Shown in pieces: positions 11,566-20,941 of a stretch of 64,000 nucleotides of DNA. Position 1 is the first letter of the stretch; the number at the start of each line of letters is the position of its first letter. The notes beneath the pieces are model-generated. The model was not told where the DNA came from and searched no databases. It saw nothing but the letters and a program-made list of their open reading frames with translations. A program made the translations under genes and the position numbers. The stretch comes from Bedellia somnulentella (Eukaryota; Arthropoda; Insecta; Lepidoptera; Bedelliidae). Location of the stretch: the NCBI GenBank assembly GCA_963576735.1, contig OY755177.1, positions 4,030,001-4,094,000 on the forward strand, read 5' to 3'.

Positions 11566-12200
11566 GCCGTGTAGTGTCGGCTTAGAATAACACTACCCCA
11601 TTTCTACCCGTGGGTGATCGTAAGAGGCGACTGAGGGTATAGGGGCTTATTAAGTGATTTTTGGGCGATATGATAGTCCAGTGGGTAGAACACCCGCCCG
11701 AAAAACAGAAGGGCGTGAGTTCCAATCCTGGGACGGGCCTACACCAATTTGTCTTTTCTAAAGTCATATGTGTGGTTAATTTATCATGGTTGCTAACGGT
11801 GAGGGAAAACATCGTGAGGAAACCCACATGGCTGAGTTGTACTTAGTCATGTGACAGTGTATTCGTACAAAAACGGCGATAGGCCTGCCCCCTATCACGT
11901 GAGTACACTGTCTAAGCAAAACGTGGGTACCTTCTCTGGAAACTAGATGGCGCTTGCCATGTGAGTTCAGGAGTATTGGTACCTCTGCCAACCCCTTCGG
12001 GGATAAACGGCGTGAACGTTTATGTTTATTATGTTTTGGGCGATGTGGTTGGAGACCCGTCACCAAAAACATTTATTATTACCATCTTTTCCCCAATCAA
12101 CTTCCAAAAGTGGCTGAGGAATTTTTCATTCCAAAGCTCTGGCTACCCCGTTAAGGGATTTGTAGCCGTGAGTATATGTATGTATGTATGTATATGTATG
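11566..12200 (+). mobile_element. SINE1 (subfamily B) interrupted by a SINE2b
   Basis: The two halves, 11566-11669 and 12034-12200, rejoin exactly at ttttgggcgat to give a standard SINE1 with a (TATG)n tail. Confidence 0.9.
11670..12033 (+). mobile_element. SINE2b copy nested in SINE1
   Basis: A full-length SINE2b flanked by an 11-bp target-site duplication, ttttgggcgat, at 11659-11669 and 12034-12044. Subfamily 2b differs from 2a in the head (atgatagtccagtggg, acacccgcccgaaaaacag). It also has a middle block 'ggaaactagatggcgcttg' where 2a has 'gaacaccaggtgacaaag'. It ends in a TTATG-type tail. Confidence 0.92.
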
Positions 12201-12757
12201 AATAAATTAACTACTGTCTTGGATCAGAAATAAGAGGGAAACGCATGCATTTCGCTACTATTCAAATACATCTAAGACTCCAACTACCGTTATAAAAATC
12301 ACACATACTTATTACTTAAGGGAAATATATAACATTAAAGATCGAGTTCTTCTCCACCGAAGAAATACTCAAAACTCGAAAGATTTAAAATAGGACTTCA
12401 CCAGAAATATTTGACTGAAACGCGGCGGATTTCCGAAGTTTTCTCGCGTCGAGTTATTCTGTTTTGATGTATTTTGAATGGCCAACGGATATTGTGGGAC
12501 GCAGTGGTCCGTATCAGAGCTATGTATCTTAAGAGGCGAGTTCTGAGGGTCTCAGTGCGTTGATAACCGGATTTAGGGAAGCATTATTTCCTCGCACTGG
12601 CGCTTCTTGCTCTCTATTGAGTCTTGACGACCGTTTAGGTTTGCTCGTAAAAATTTAAGGAGTATTCTGAATAGATAGATTGTGCTGGAATTGTTTTGTT
12701 GCTCGAAGATATTTAGGAACTAATAATGAATTTAAAAAAAAATATGTTATAAGTAGT
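12201..12757. other. Non-coding stretch, nothing recognised
   Basis: Includes a slightly GC-richer part (12420-12620) without an open frame. Confidence 0.4.
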
Positions 12758-12975
12758 GTCGTGTACTGTCGGCTTAGAATAACACTACCCCATTTCTACC
12801 CGTGGGCGATCGTAAGAGGCGACTAAGGGTATAGGGGATTTTTAAGTGATTTTTATGCCATGTGGTTGGAGACCCGTCACCAAAAAAGTTTATTATTATC
12901 ATCTTTTCCCCAATTCCAATGTTCTGGCTACCCCGTTAAGGGATTTATAGCCGTGAGTATATGTATGTATGTATA
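12758..12975 (+). mobile_element. SINE1 copy (subfamily B), internal deletion
   Basis: Missing about 35 bp between 'cccccaatt' and 'ttctggctacccc' (the usual tccaaaagtggctgagg block). The ends are intact. Confidence 0.88.
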
Positions 12976-13045
12976 AATAAGACTTTTGATAAGTAAATAT
13001 AACTTGTAATGTATTAACCAAACAACTGGGTTGATCTTGTATATT

Positions 13046-13153
13046 ACATACATACTTACATATACTCGCGCCGTTAGTTCCCATTGGGGTAGGCGAAGAC
13101 TATCGATCGCCACTTTGTACAATCCTGGCAAACTCTCCTAGCTTTATTCAAGG
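13046..13153 (-). mobile_element. LINE3 3' end fragment
   Basis: Minus-strand tail of LINE3: (TATG)n complement, 'cccattggggtaggcgaag', 'cgatcgccactttgtac', ending in 'ctcctagctttattcaagg'. Confidence 0.8.
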
Positions 13154-13377
13154 TAGTGATAATGAGATTGATTGTTACAATGTAAGTATTTTATGATTTA
13201 ATAAATATGTAATATTTTGTCATATTCGAACTCGCTATAAAGCTATAAATCACAAAAAAGGTTAGAAAAAGCTTATCAGCTGCTTTTAGAAGTTCAGTGA
13301 TCAGTAGATTCAGATCTTTCGTCAGGCAGTGGTATGCTTGGGGACCGCGGTTCCCGGTTTCCTGTTACCGTTATCAA

Positions 13378-13650
13378 CATACATACATACATATACTCAC
13401 ACCATTAGTTCCCATTGGGGTAGGCAGAGACTATTGATCGCCACTTCGTACGATCCTGACAAACCTCTCTAGCTTCGTTTACATCCATCAATCTTTTCAT
13501 ACATGCTCTTTTATTATTCATACTTCAGACGCCAGCCTTTTTGAGCACACTCTCAATTTGGTCCAAGTGTGTTCTCCGTGGTCGTCCTCTACTAACATTA
13601 CCATCCACACTAGCTCTATTGATCCCTTTTACCTTCTTATATGATACATA
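13378..13650 (-). mobile_element. LINE3 3' end with partial coding sequence
   Basis: On the minus strand this encodes the end of the LINE3 reverse-transcriptase protein (DGNVSRGRPRRTHLDQIES, then KKAGV). The non-coding tail with gggaactaatggtgtgag and (TATG)n follows. LINE3 is the only autonomous-type family here whose 3' tail resembles those of SINE1 and SINE2. The GRPR-LDQIE-CxDRxxWR pattern is what I associate with RTE- or R4-like LINEs; the clade is not certain. Confidence 0.85.
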
Positions 13651-13917
13651 AGACATACACATGTCTTGGCGTAGGCTAGACCCGGGATTTGAAACCTCAT
13701 CGTCTACACGGTAAGCGGTGTGTTCCACCCGCCCCCTGATTACGTATCTTTTGCGACTGTCGATTGCGTCGCAAGTTCCACGAATGTCGCTGTCAATGTC
13801 ATAAATTTGTATGTGATTTGACACTTTTGACAGCGACAATATTGCAATTTGCGACACAATCGCGGTTGCTAAAGATACATAATCAGGGGGCCGCTGAGCT
13901 ATCACGGTTGCTAGTTG
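13651..13917 (-). mobile_element. SINE2 head interrupted by a MITE
   Basis: On the minus strand the head 'caaccgtgatagctcagcgg' is separated from 'cgggtggaacacaccgc' by a 159-bp insertion. The B box region (aggtttcaaatcccggg) survives. The reading frame that crosses this region on the minus strand is a chance fusion of LINE3, MITE and SINE sequence. Confidence 0.8.
13732..13890. mobile_element. MITE with ~40-bp terminal inverted repeats
   Basis: The termini are ccccctgattacgtatcttt and its imperfect complement, extending about 40 bp inward to gtcgcaa. Further inside is a second palindromic pair (tgtcgctgtcaa / ttgacagcgaca), so the whole 159 bp can fold as a hairpin. It is flanked by a direct repeat CCG (13729-13731 and 13891-13893) inside a SINE2 head. 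Superfamily not assigned. Confidence 0.8.
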
Positions 13918-14636
13918 GTAAAATAACTCAAAAAGTTAAACAAACATATATTATTATGTTGTAACAAATTCTGACTTTTGTTTGTAACAAATACAAGACT
14001 CAAACTACATTTTGATAAAATAGCTTATTAAAATATTTAATAGTTTTCCTGGATGCCCCAATTCCTATAAATATCAGCGTATACAGAATTGAAAAGCTTG
14101 TCAGTTATCTTTTCGTAAATAAATTGAGATGAATGGGAGTTCTTATAATACAGTCCTTGAGACTAGCCTTATTTATTAGAAATGACTAAAAGAATGATGT
14201 TTCGAAGGCCATAATGTTTGCCTACATAATATGAGAACCTTGTACTACAAACCTGAAATAAAAGTCGGTTTGCAGACCAATATATTACGTTATTATTAGT
14301 TTAATTTTAATTATCATCAGATTTTTTAATGACTTTTTATTATTGAAGTGATTAAATGACAACGATAATGACGATTATTTCACTTCAATAATGTAAAATT
14401 TCGATTGGCCTCAATCAAATAAATTGTAAACATTTAAGATACCTTGTTTTACGACATAAACCCTTGTGACAAATTAATAAACATATAAATTCATGAAAGT
14501 GAATCTATATGCAAGGACTCCCATTGTAGTGAACTAGCCATTCTAAGGTTGCCTGGAGATAACATTAAGTGATAGCGATAACCGATATGCTTTGTAATAT
14601 ATTTTTATGTTTGTGGATTAATGAGTGGTATATCCT
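13918..14636. other. Non-coding stretch, nothing recognised
   Basis: AT-rich, with an imperfect inverted pair (ttattattgaagtgatt / atttcacttcaataat, about 14337-14393) and no gene. Confidence 0.4.
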
Positions 14637-14884
14637 TATCCTTACTAATATAATAAATAGGAAAGTGAGTTAGTTTGTTTGTTTATTTGTTCCGCTTTCT
14701 CGCCGTAACTACTAAACCGATTGCTTTGAAAATTTGCAAACGTACAGTTAGAAGTCCGGATTAAATAATAGGATACTTTTTATTACGGAAAAATGATATT
14801 CCCGAGGAAAATCGTGGGAATGAGAAGTTTTAGCAATATAACCGAATTCCACACGGGCGAAGCCGTGGGCGGAAAGCTAGTAAA
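14637..14884 (+). repeat. Short dispersed repeat ending in gggcggaaagctag
   Basis: Starts ccttactaatataataaat, passes 'ctactaaaccgattgcttt' and ends 'cgaagccgtgggcgg' plus aaagctag. I recognise this non-autonomous repeat type as frequent in moth and butterfly genomes. The same end motif gggcggaaagct recurs alone at about 19304. Confidence 0.65.
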
Positions 14885-15049
14885 TAAATAAATTAAAATA
14901 AACACAGCGCTAATATAGAGGTAATGTGTAGATAACGGGCATGTAGGACACATTAAGATCAAATAGATAATGATCTGAGGTGGAGAAGAGCGTCTCAAGT
15001 GATAAGAACCAAAAGACATGTATGAAAATTATTTACGACTAGGAAAGAA

Positions 15050-15132
15050 ACTCGAGGGGTTTGCTAGGATCATAAAAAGAGGCGACCGATAATCTCTGCC
15101 TAACCCATTGAAAACTAACGGCGTGAGCATAT
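15050..15132 (+). mobile_element. LINE3 3' end fragment
   Basis: Contains 'ggggtttgctaggatcat', 'ataatctctgcctaaccc' and acggcgtgagcatatg. Confidence 0.7.
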
Positions 15133-15296
15133 GAAACTAGTAAATATATTACAATTAAGGGCCGTTTTTTATGGTTTACCCTCAAGTGTTCTACGATATT
15201 TTTTTTATAAAATAATATTCTCATACCAAAGAACCCATAATATCTTCTGTATGGGCATAGCGGTCCGATTGTGCTAAGTCGAAACTTTTATATATA

Positions 15297-15573
15297 CGAT
15301 CTATAGTCGTGAGTATATGTGTGTATGTATGTATATAAATGCTCACGGCAATAAATCCCAAAAAGAGGTAGCCAGAGCTTTAGATTTAGAAACTCCTCTG
15401 CCAAATTTGGAAGTTGATAGGGGAGAATATAGTAAATATAAATTATCATTGGAGATGGGTCTTCAATCGCATCGCCCAAAAACCACTTAAAAGGCCCTAT
15501 ATCCTTAGTTACCTCTTACGCCACCAGTTGGTAGAAAGGAGTTGTGACATTTTAAGCCAGCACTTCACGGCTA
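15297..15573 (-). mobile_element. SINE1 (older variant), tail-to-tail with a SINE1 scrap
   Basis: A plus-strand tail scrap (15297-15336, tagtcgtgagtatatgtg) runs into the (TATG)n tail of a minus-strand full-length but diverged SINE1 (15330-15573). The latter ends 'agccagcacttcacggc'. Confidence 0.8.
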
Positions 15574-16136
15574 TACTTGTATTAAATATTTTAAAATCTT
15601 CGATACCACGATGTAGGAATTGTATGGCGAGTTTGACGAGTGTGACGTACTCGTATATTGCTCGGTTACATGTTGCTGTGGAATGTGATACTTCTTGCAC
15701 TGTCTGCGTTTCTGTGTAGTGCGCATCATTGTGTACTGATAGCGCGTCGCTACATCTTCTAAAATAATCCGAAGTAATAGTATATAATAAGTATCATTCT
15801 GATATTCTTCATCTTAAGCGCTCCCGTCTCTCCAGACATGCTCGATATTTGGTAACGACATTGTTGAAGTCTCTTCAATTGAGTTTTTATAAATTATTGA
15901 TAGTTTTCTAGTGATTGAATGACCATACTTTCCAAAACTCTTTCCTACCGATCCTATATTTCAATCTGGTGCTGAATAACTGGCCAGCCAGAGTTGCTAC
16001 ACCTATTGCTTTTAACCTGGTTAGTTTATACTATAATTTAAAAAAAGAAACGAATATTTATTTTTCTATCCATAATATGATTAAATTATACTGTGTCAGG
16101 CTCAAAACTGTACATTTTCTTTATTAACCGATTGAA
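15574..16136. other. Non-coding stretch, nothing recognised
   Basis: No coding sequence I can support. It serves as the target for the LINE insertion that follows. Confidence 0.4.
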
Positions 16137-16154
16137 TATGATATACTGGCTAAA

Positions 16155-16589
16155 ATGCTACGCAAAGACTGTAGAATAAAGCACACAACAATCAAAACAG
16201 AAGCCTACCAATATCAACCTATGATAGAAGGACCATGCGACAAAATAAAGAAGAGATACATCTTTAGCAAACAATACGTAGTTCTACTACATGAAGAACA
16301 AAAAAACTACTCCAAATCCAATGAATTACGGATATATACAGATGGATCGAAGACAAAAGATGGAACAGGCGCAGGAGCCTTCTCACATGACCTCAACATC
16401 AAAACATACAAAACACTAGGCCAATACAACACAGTATATCAAGCAGAATGCATCGGAATACTGCTAGCCGCCACAGCTATACTGGAAAGAAAGGTAAACA
16501 CCACAAACATCAAGATACTCTCAGACAGCAAAGCGGTATTGCAAGCACTGAAGAGCAACACCACAAATAACGGACTAATCCTACAATGT
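16155..16589 (+). pseudogene. LINE-B RNase H, N-terminal part (interrupted)
   Basis: Encodes the first half of a LINE-type RNase H. The catalytic landmarks are RIYTDGSKTK (first Asp), YQAECIGI (Glu) and ILSDSKAVLQAL (second Asp). The coding sequence stops making sense at codon LQC, where LINE-C has inserted. By chance the frame stays open into LINE-C, so a 650-codon reading frame (16155-18107) is formed that fuses RNase H to a foreign RT; this is not a natural protein. The start at 16155 is simply the first ATG after truncation. Two ~60-codon minus-strand frames here are shadows. Confidence 0.85.
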
Positions 16590-18107
16590 TTGCTACTACG
16601 TTCATTAGATCTAACCAAATCAGCAGGACCTGATACCATACCAGCCGTTTTCTTAGTGAATTGTGCATCTGAATTAAGTGTACCGGTTGCATTACTTTTC
16701 CAACGCTGTATCAGTGAAGGTATTATGCCTTCTCGTTGGAAAACCGCCTATATTTCACCAATCCATAAAAAGGGCGCCAAACACTGCGTAGAGAACTTCA
16801 GGCCTATATCCAAACTGTGTCTACTATCCAAAATACTCGAGCGCATTATCTACTCGCAGCTCTACAGCGCTTTGAAGCATACCTTTAGTCCAGCCCAGCA
16901 CGGTTTTCTTAAACGTAGATCCACGGTCTCTAACCTTTTAGTTTTTAGTGATTTTATTACAAATAAGTTGGATCATGGTGATCAAGTCGACGCAATATAC
17001 ACAGATTATAGCAAAGCCTTTGACCGAATTGACCACTGTTTACTCCTGAACAAGCTTAATTTTGCTGGCATTAGAGGTAATCTTTTCAGATGGTTTACAT
17101 CATATGTTAGTAATAGGTCTCAGGCAGTTGTACTTAATGGTTACACATCTGCTTGGAGAAGTATCTCCTCTGGAGTACCACAGGGTTCTCTTTTAGGTCC
17201 CCTACTATTTATTGTTTTTGTCGGCGACATCGACTCTTGCTTTAAAAATTCCTCCCATTTACTTTTTGCTGACGATATGAAAGTATTTATGGTTGTCAAC
17301 AATGCTGCTGATGCTTTGTGTCTCCAAGAGGATCTCTGCAGACTAGACCATTATTGTGTAAGTAACAAGTTAGACCTAAATGTCTCTAAGTGCTTTTGTG
17401 TTACTTTCTCTAGAAAGAGACATTTGTTCGAAGCTGCTTACACAATCAAAGGTCAAAATTTAGCTAGGGCACTTTCATCGTGTGATCTAGGTGTCACGTA
17501 TGATAGCAAATTACTATTCGATCAGCATATAGACAAAATTGTTAGTAAAGCATCCAAATCTCTTGGTTTTATTATGCGAGCTTCTAAGCCTTTTAAATCA
17601 ATGAAGACTGTAAAGCTGCTGTACTGTGCGTATGTTCGAAGTCATCTTGAATATGCCAGCCAGATTTGGAACCCTCAATACGTGGTTTATATAAATAGGC
17701 TGGAGAAGATTCAGAGAAAGTTCACACGCTACATCGGATTTAAATTTAAGATTCCCTACACCGACTATGAGCACCGATGTGAACGTCTCCATCTCCTTCC
17801 CCTTAAACTCCGTAGGACAGTGGCTGATGTTATTTTCTTTTTAAAAATAATAAGAGGTTACATAGATTGTCCGGAGCTGTTACAGATAGTAAACATCAAT
17901 GTTCCGACCAGACCATCTAGGAAATTTAAAACCCTCCACGTACCTGCATGCAGCACCAACTTCCGGGAAAACTTCTTTTCCATACGCACAAGTAATACAA
18001 TTAACAGTCTTTGCAACTCAAACGAGGTCGATATATTTGGCAGTAGTTTTGAAATAGTTAAATCAACTTTTATACGCAATTTTGTATCTTCTTTAGCGCA
18101 GCGGTAG
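16590..18107 (+). CDS. LINE-C reverse transcriptase, 5'-truncated, otherwise open
   Basis: About 505 codons without a stop. RT blocks run in order from KSAGPDTIPAVFL through NFRPISKLCLLSKILERII, FSPAQHGFLKRRSTVSNLL, YTDYSKAFDRIDH (first catalytic Asp) and SGVPQGSLLGPLLFI to HLLFADDMKVF (catalytic Asp pair). The thumb and C-terminal domain follow (SKASKSLGFIMRASK, YCAYVRSHLEYASQIWNP). This is a Jockey/CR1-group RT, nearest in style to jockey-like LINEs of insects. The endonuclease, ORF1 and RT N-terminus are missing. There is no start codon of its own, so expression is unlikely. The intact frame suggests a fairly recent insertion. Confidence 0.85.
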   Translation: MLLRSLDLTKSAGPDTIPAVFLVNCASELSVPVALLFQRCISEGIMPSRWKTAYISPIHKKGAKHCVENFRPISKLCLLSKILERIIYSQLYSALKHTFSPAQHGFLKRRSTVSNLLVFSDFITNKLDHGDQVDAIYTDYSKAFDRIDHCLLLNKLNFAGIRGNLFRWFTSYVSNRSQAVVLNGYTSAWRSISSGVPQGSLLGPLLFIVFVGDIDSCFKNSSHLLFADDMKVFMVVNNAADALCLQEDLCRLDHYCVSNKLDLNVSKCFCVTFSRKRHLFEAAYTIKGQNLARALSSCDLGVTYDSKLLFDQHIDKIVSKASKSLGFIMRASKPFKSMKTVKLLYCAYVRSHLEYASQIWNPQYVVYINRLEKIQRKFTRYIGFKFKIPYTDYEHRCERLHLLPLKLRRTVADVIFFLKIIRGYIDCPELLQIVNINVPTRPSRKFKTLHVPACSTNFRENFFSIRTSNTINSLCNSNEVDIFGSSFEIVKSTFIRNFVSSLAQR

Positions 18108-18414
18108 TAGCAGTTAACTATAGAGTATGCTTATCATGTTTTCTATATAGTTATACCTTTATATTGTTTTATTATTATTATTATTTTATATTAGGTACAT
18201 CCTATTATATGTTATGTATGATTAATTATACGTATAAAAAATAAACAATTGTTAGCATAATTATGAGTGTACAACCTTGTGCTTTTCATTATTATTAAGT
18301 TTTGTAACAGTGAAAACTGATAATTGGCTTTTAGATATACTTTTAAGTTGCTAATTAATTATAACTAGCTGTAAGTTTTCCATAATTATAAAATAAAAAA
18401 ATAAATAAATAAAA
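16590..18414 (+). mobile_element. LINE-C, 5'-truncated LINE nested in LINE-B
   Basis: The element is 1,825 bp, bounded by a 7-bp duplication, acaatgt, at 16583-16589 and 18415-18421. It contains the RT end, a ~307-bp 3' UTR and a tail of A-rich AAAT units. Removing it with one duplication restores the LINE-B reading frame exactly. Confidence 0.93.
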
Positions 18415-18421
18415 ACAATGT

Positions 18422-18985
18422 CACCGAACATTAGAGAAAGTCACTGAAACAAACGAAGTCACACTACAGTGGATAAAAGGACACAGCAATTCGCTAGGAA
18501 ACGATGCAGCTGATGAGCTAGCTCGTAGAGGATCCGACAACATAATAGAAGGACCAGAACCAATAGTACCAATTCCCTTCAACCAATACCGCACCTGGTT
18601 GAGGCAACGCACACAAGAACAACATAACTCTCTCTGGCGTGAAATAACTGAATGCCGCCAGACAAAAGAAGCGATGCCGGACATAGATAAAAAACTAACA
18701 AGACGACTACTTCGACTAAACAGAAGAAGCCTAAGAACGATTACAGGAATCATCACTGGTCATTGCTCATTGAATAAGCACTTTCACAACATCGGTGTAA
18801 CAGATAGTCCTCTGTGCAGAGCATGCGTGGAAGCCGAGGAGACAGTAAATCACGTCATGTTCGAGTGCCAGGCTTTAAACAGCCCGTACTCAAAAGATAG
18901 GACAAAAACAGGTAGTACAAAAAACGCTTTAAAAGACCTAGGACAACTTGAAAGATTTTGGACAGAGTTAGGGTGGATTGAATAA
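18422..18985 (+). pseudogene. LINE-B RNase H, C-terminal part
   Basis: Continues LINE-B in frame after the nested element: VTLQWIKGHSNSLGNDAADE holds the last RNase H Asp. A C-terminal knuckle follows, CRACVEAEETVNHVMFEC (C-x2-C-x8-H-x4-C), typical of I/Jockey-group LINEs with RNase H. The stop is at 18983-18985. All four RNase H acidic residues are present across the two halves. Confidence 0.85.
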
Positions 18986-19072
18986 GACGGCCAGGGCCCA
19001 CGTAAAAAAGTTCCATTAGGGAGCTATGTGCGGAAACCAAAATACTAATCTATCTATCTATGATATACTGGC

Positions 19073-19809
19073 AATGATGAAGGCAAAATTACTAATTTTT
19101 AAAAACGTAAAAGCGTGTTGTTTGTACGTATAAATTTCAGGATGATTTTTTCATATTTGTCGTTTTGATCATATTTGGCGTATCGTAAGTGAAGCATACA
19201 AATTAGATTCAATTTTAAAACAACATTTCATCGCAGAATTCGTATGGGTTTCCAATGAAGCATTATATAAAATACAATTATAACTCCTCAAAAGTAGTCG
19301 CGGGCGGAAAGCTATTCAACAATAACGTATCACAAAACATAACGACATTTCATTGTGATAACGAACACAAAGAAAACGTAACAAAACAAATTATTTATTA
19401 ACTCAAAAGCGTTATCATTTCAAATATATTTGTGTAATAATTCATTACAGCAGAATAAAAGCTGAATAACAATAGTCGGTACTAGGGGAGATTTGTATCT
19501 CCCCTCCTCCCCGGTTTAAAACAAAGCTGTAGAGAGTTGGCATATTGCCTCAGTTTCGCATTTTACTGCTCCTATCTCACAGTTTATGCCTTATAAAATG
19601 TTCCGGTTGTTCGTAGGGACTCGTAATTTGGATTCGGCGTGCTTCGACGCGCATTTTTGCATAACACTTCATACATGATTTCACTTACAAGTTTACAACC
19701 ATTGATCCTTAATATAAACAACACAAACTTTTACCACTTCATACAGCTATAAAATAAATCCTGAAACGAGTGGTGATCTTTTCGAAGCCACACATGTGAA
19801 ATGTGAAAA
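19073..19809. other. Non-coding stretch, nothing recognised
   Basis: No gene; AT-rich with many stops. Confidence 0.4.
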
Positions 19810-19910
19810 TGTTAAAAATAAAGGATCGTTGTTGATGGGCTTCCAGCCAAATTGCGCAAAAAAGCCTTAATACCCTTAGATTAGAATATTCTAAGCCAAC
19901 ACTACACAGC
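19810..19910 (-). mobile_element. SINE1 5' fragment, diverged
   Basis: Minus strand: 'gttgatgggcttccagcc', 'aagccttaatacccttag', ending 'ccaacactacacagc'. The 3' half is missing. Confidence 0.65.
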
Positions 19911-19958
19911 TTTTATCACTTTATGTTCAAAACAGGAAAAATATTTATCTAATAACTA

Positions 19959-20325
19959 GCAACCGTGATAGCCCAGTGGGTAGAACACTCGGTTATCGTG
20001 CAAACGACTAGTGTTCAAATCCTGGGTCAGGCCTACACCAATTTGTCTTTTCTAAAGACATATGTGTGGTTAATTTATCATGGTTGTTAACGGTGAGGGA
20101 AAACATCGTGAGGAAACCCACATGGCTGAGTTGTACTTAGTCATGTGACAGTGTATTCGTAAAAAACGGCGATAGGCCTGCCCCCTATCACGTGAGTACA
20201 CTGTCCATGCAAAACGTGGGTACTCTGAACACCAGGTGACAAAGTCACGTGATGTTCAGAAGTATTAGTACCTCTGCCAACCCCTTCAGGGATATTCGGC
20301 GTGAACGTTTATGTTATGTTATGTT
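19959..20325 (+). mobile_element. SINE2a full-length copy
   Basis: Head agcaaccgtgatagcccagt (A box tagcccagtggg fits TRGCNNAGYNGG at every defined position) and B box tgttcaaatcc. The core is aaaacatcgtgaggaaac, then the 'caccaggtgacaaagtc' block, 'cctctgccaaccccttcag', 'cggcgtgaacg' and a TTATG tandem. The B box G-to-T start is shared with the copy at 57201, so these two are close relatives. Confidence 0.92.
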
Positions 20326-20348
20326 TTTTACATTCTGAAGACTCAAAT

Positions 20349-20474
20349 TTTCACGCCGTATATCCACGAGGTGGTGGCAGAGGTACTAATACTTCTGAAC
20401 ATCACTTGTCACTACTCAGGTTTTGCTAGAACAGTGTACTCACGTGATAGGGCTGCCCCTATGGCCGTTTTGTT
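20349..20474 (-). mobile_element. SINE2 fragment, tail-to-tail with previous copy
   Basis: Minus-strand 3' part ('tttcacgccgtatatcca' to 'atggccgttttgtt'), truncated and diverged. Confidence 0.7.
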
Positions 20475-20495
20475 AAAAGATGATGAATATATATT

Positions 20496-20941
20496 AATAG
20501 GCTATTTGACTGCAATAAAAATATACATTTCTTTTATTTCATTAGTCTTAATATTTCTTTTTTGGAGCCATATGTAATAATGCGAGATAAAAATATTGCA
20601 TTATTTCACTAAAATCCGTCTTCTAAAATAAGTATTTTTGATGCAACTGTCACGTGACTAAAAACGACCATGATTGGCTATTTCTATAATGACGTAGATT
20701 GCACATAAACAGACTGTGTATCACTTCGCTCATTGGTGTTTAATACGGAATTGACGTCATTTGTGCTACAGCCGCCATATTACTTAAAGTTGCGTTTTCG
20801 CGGCACATTTGAATATTGCATTTTCTTTTTCGATTTTTTAATAAAAATAGCTAATATGAAGACAGAAAAGTATTTTTAGGGCTCCTTATAAACAAATTAA
20901 CACCGTAAGATAGTTTTCAAAACTTAGTCAAATAGCCTATT
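20496..20941. mobile_element. MITE candidate, 446 bp
   Basis: Terminal inverted repeats aataggctatttgact (20496-20511) and its exact complement (20926-20941), 16 of 16. No coding sequence. The interior is less AT-rich than the flanks and holds a tgacgtca palindrome near 20752. I could not settle the target-site duplication. Confidence 0.6.

Larger units (their letters stand above)
16151..19058 (+). mobile_element. LINE-B, 5'-truncated LINE ending in RNase H, with nested LINE-C
   Basis: Flanked by a 14-bp duplication, tatgatatactggc, at 16137-16150 and 19059-19072. The tail is a tandem of ATCT (aatctatctatctat). Without the 1.83-kb nested LINE-C its own length is about 1.08 kb. It carries only the end of the polyprotein: RNase H and a C-terminal zinc-knuckle domain. 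Confidence 0.92.

Noticed and set aside
13525..13905. A 126-codon minus-strand gene
   Set aside because: It runs through a LINE3 end, a SINE2 head and a MITE; only the last ~35 codons are LINE3 coding sequence.
16155..18107. A 650-codon RNase H-RT gene
   Set aside because: Target-site duplications and frame restoration show two different LINEs; the fused frame is accidental.
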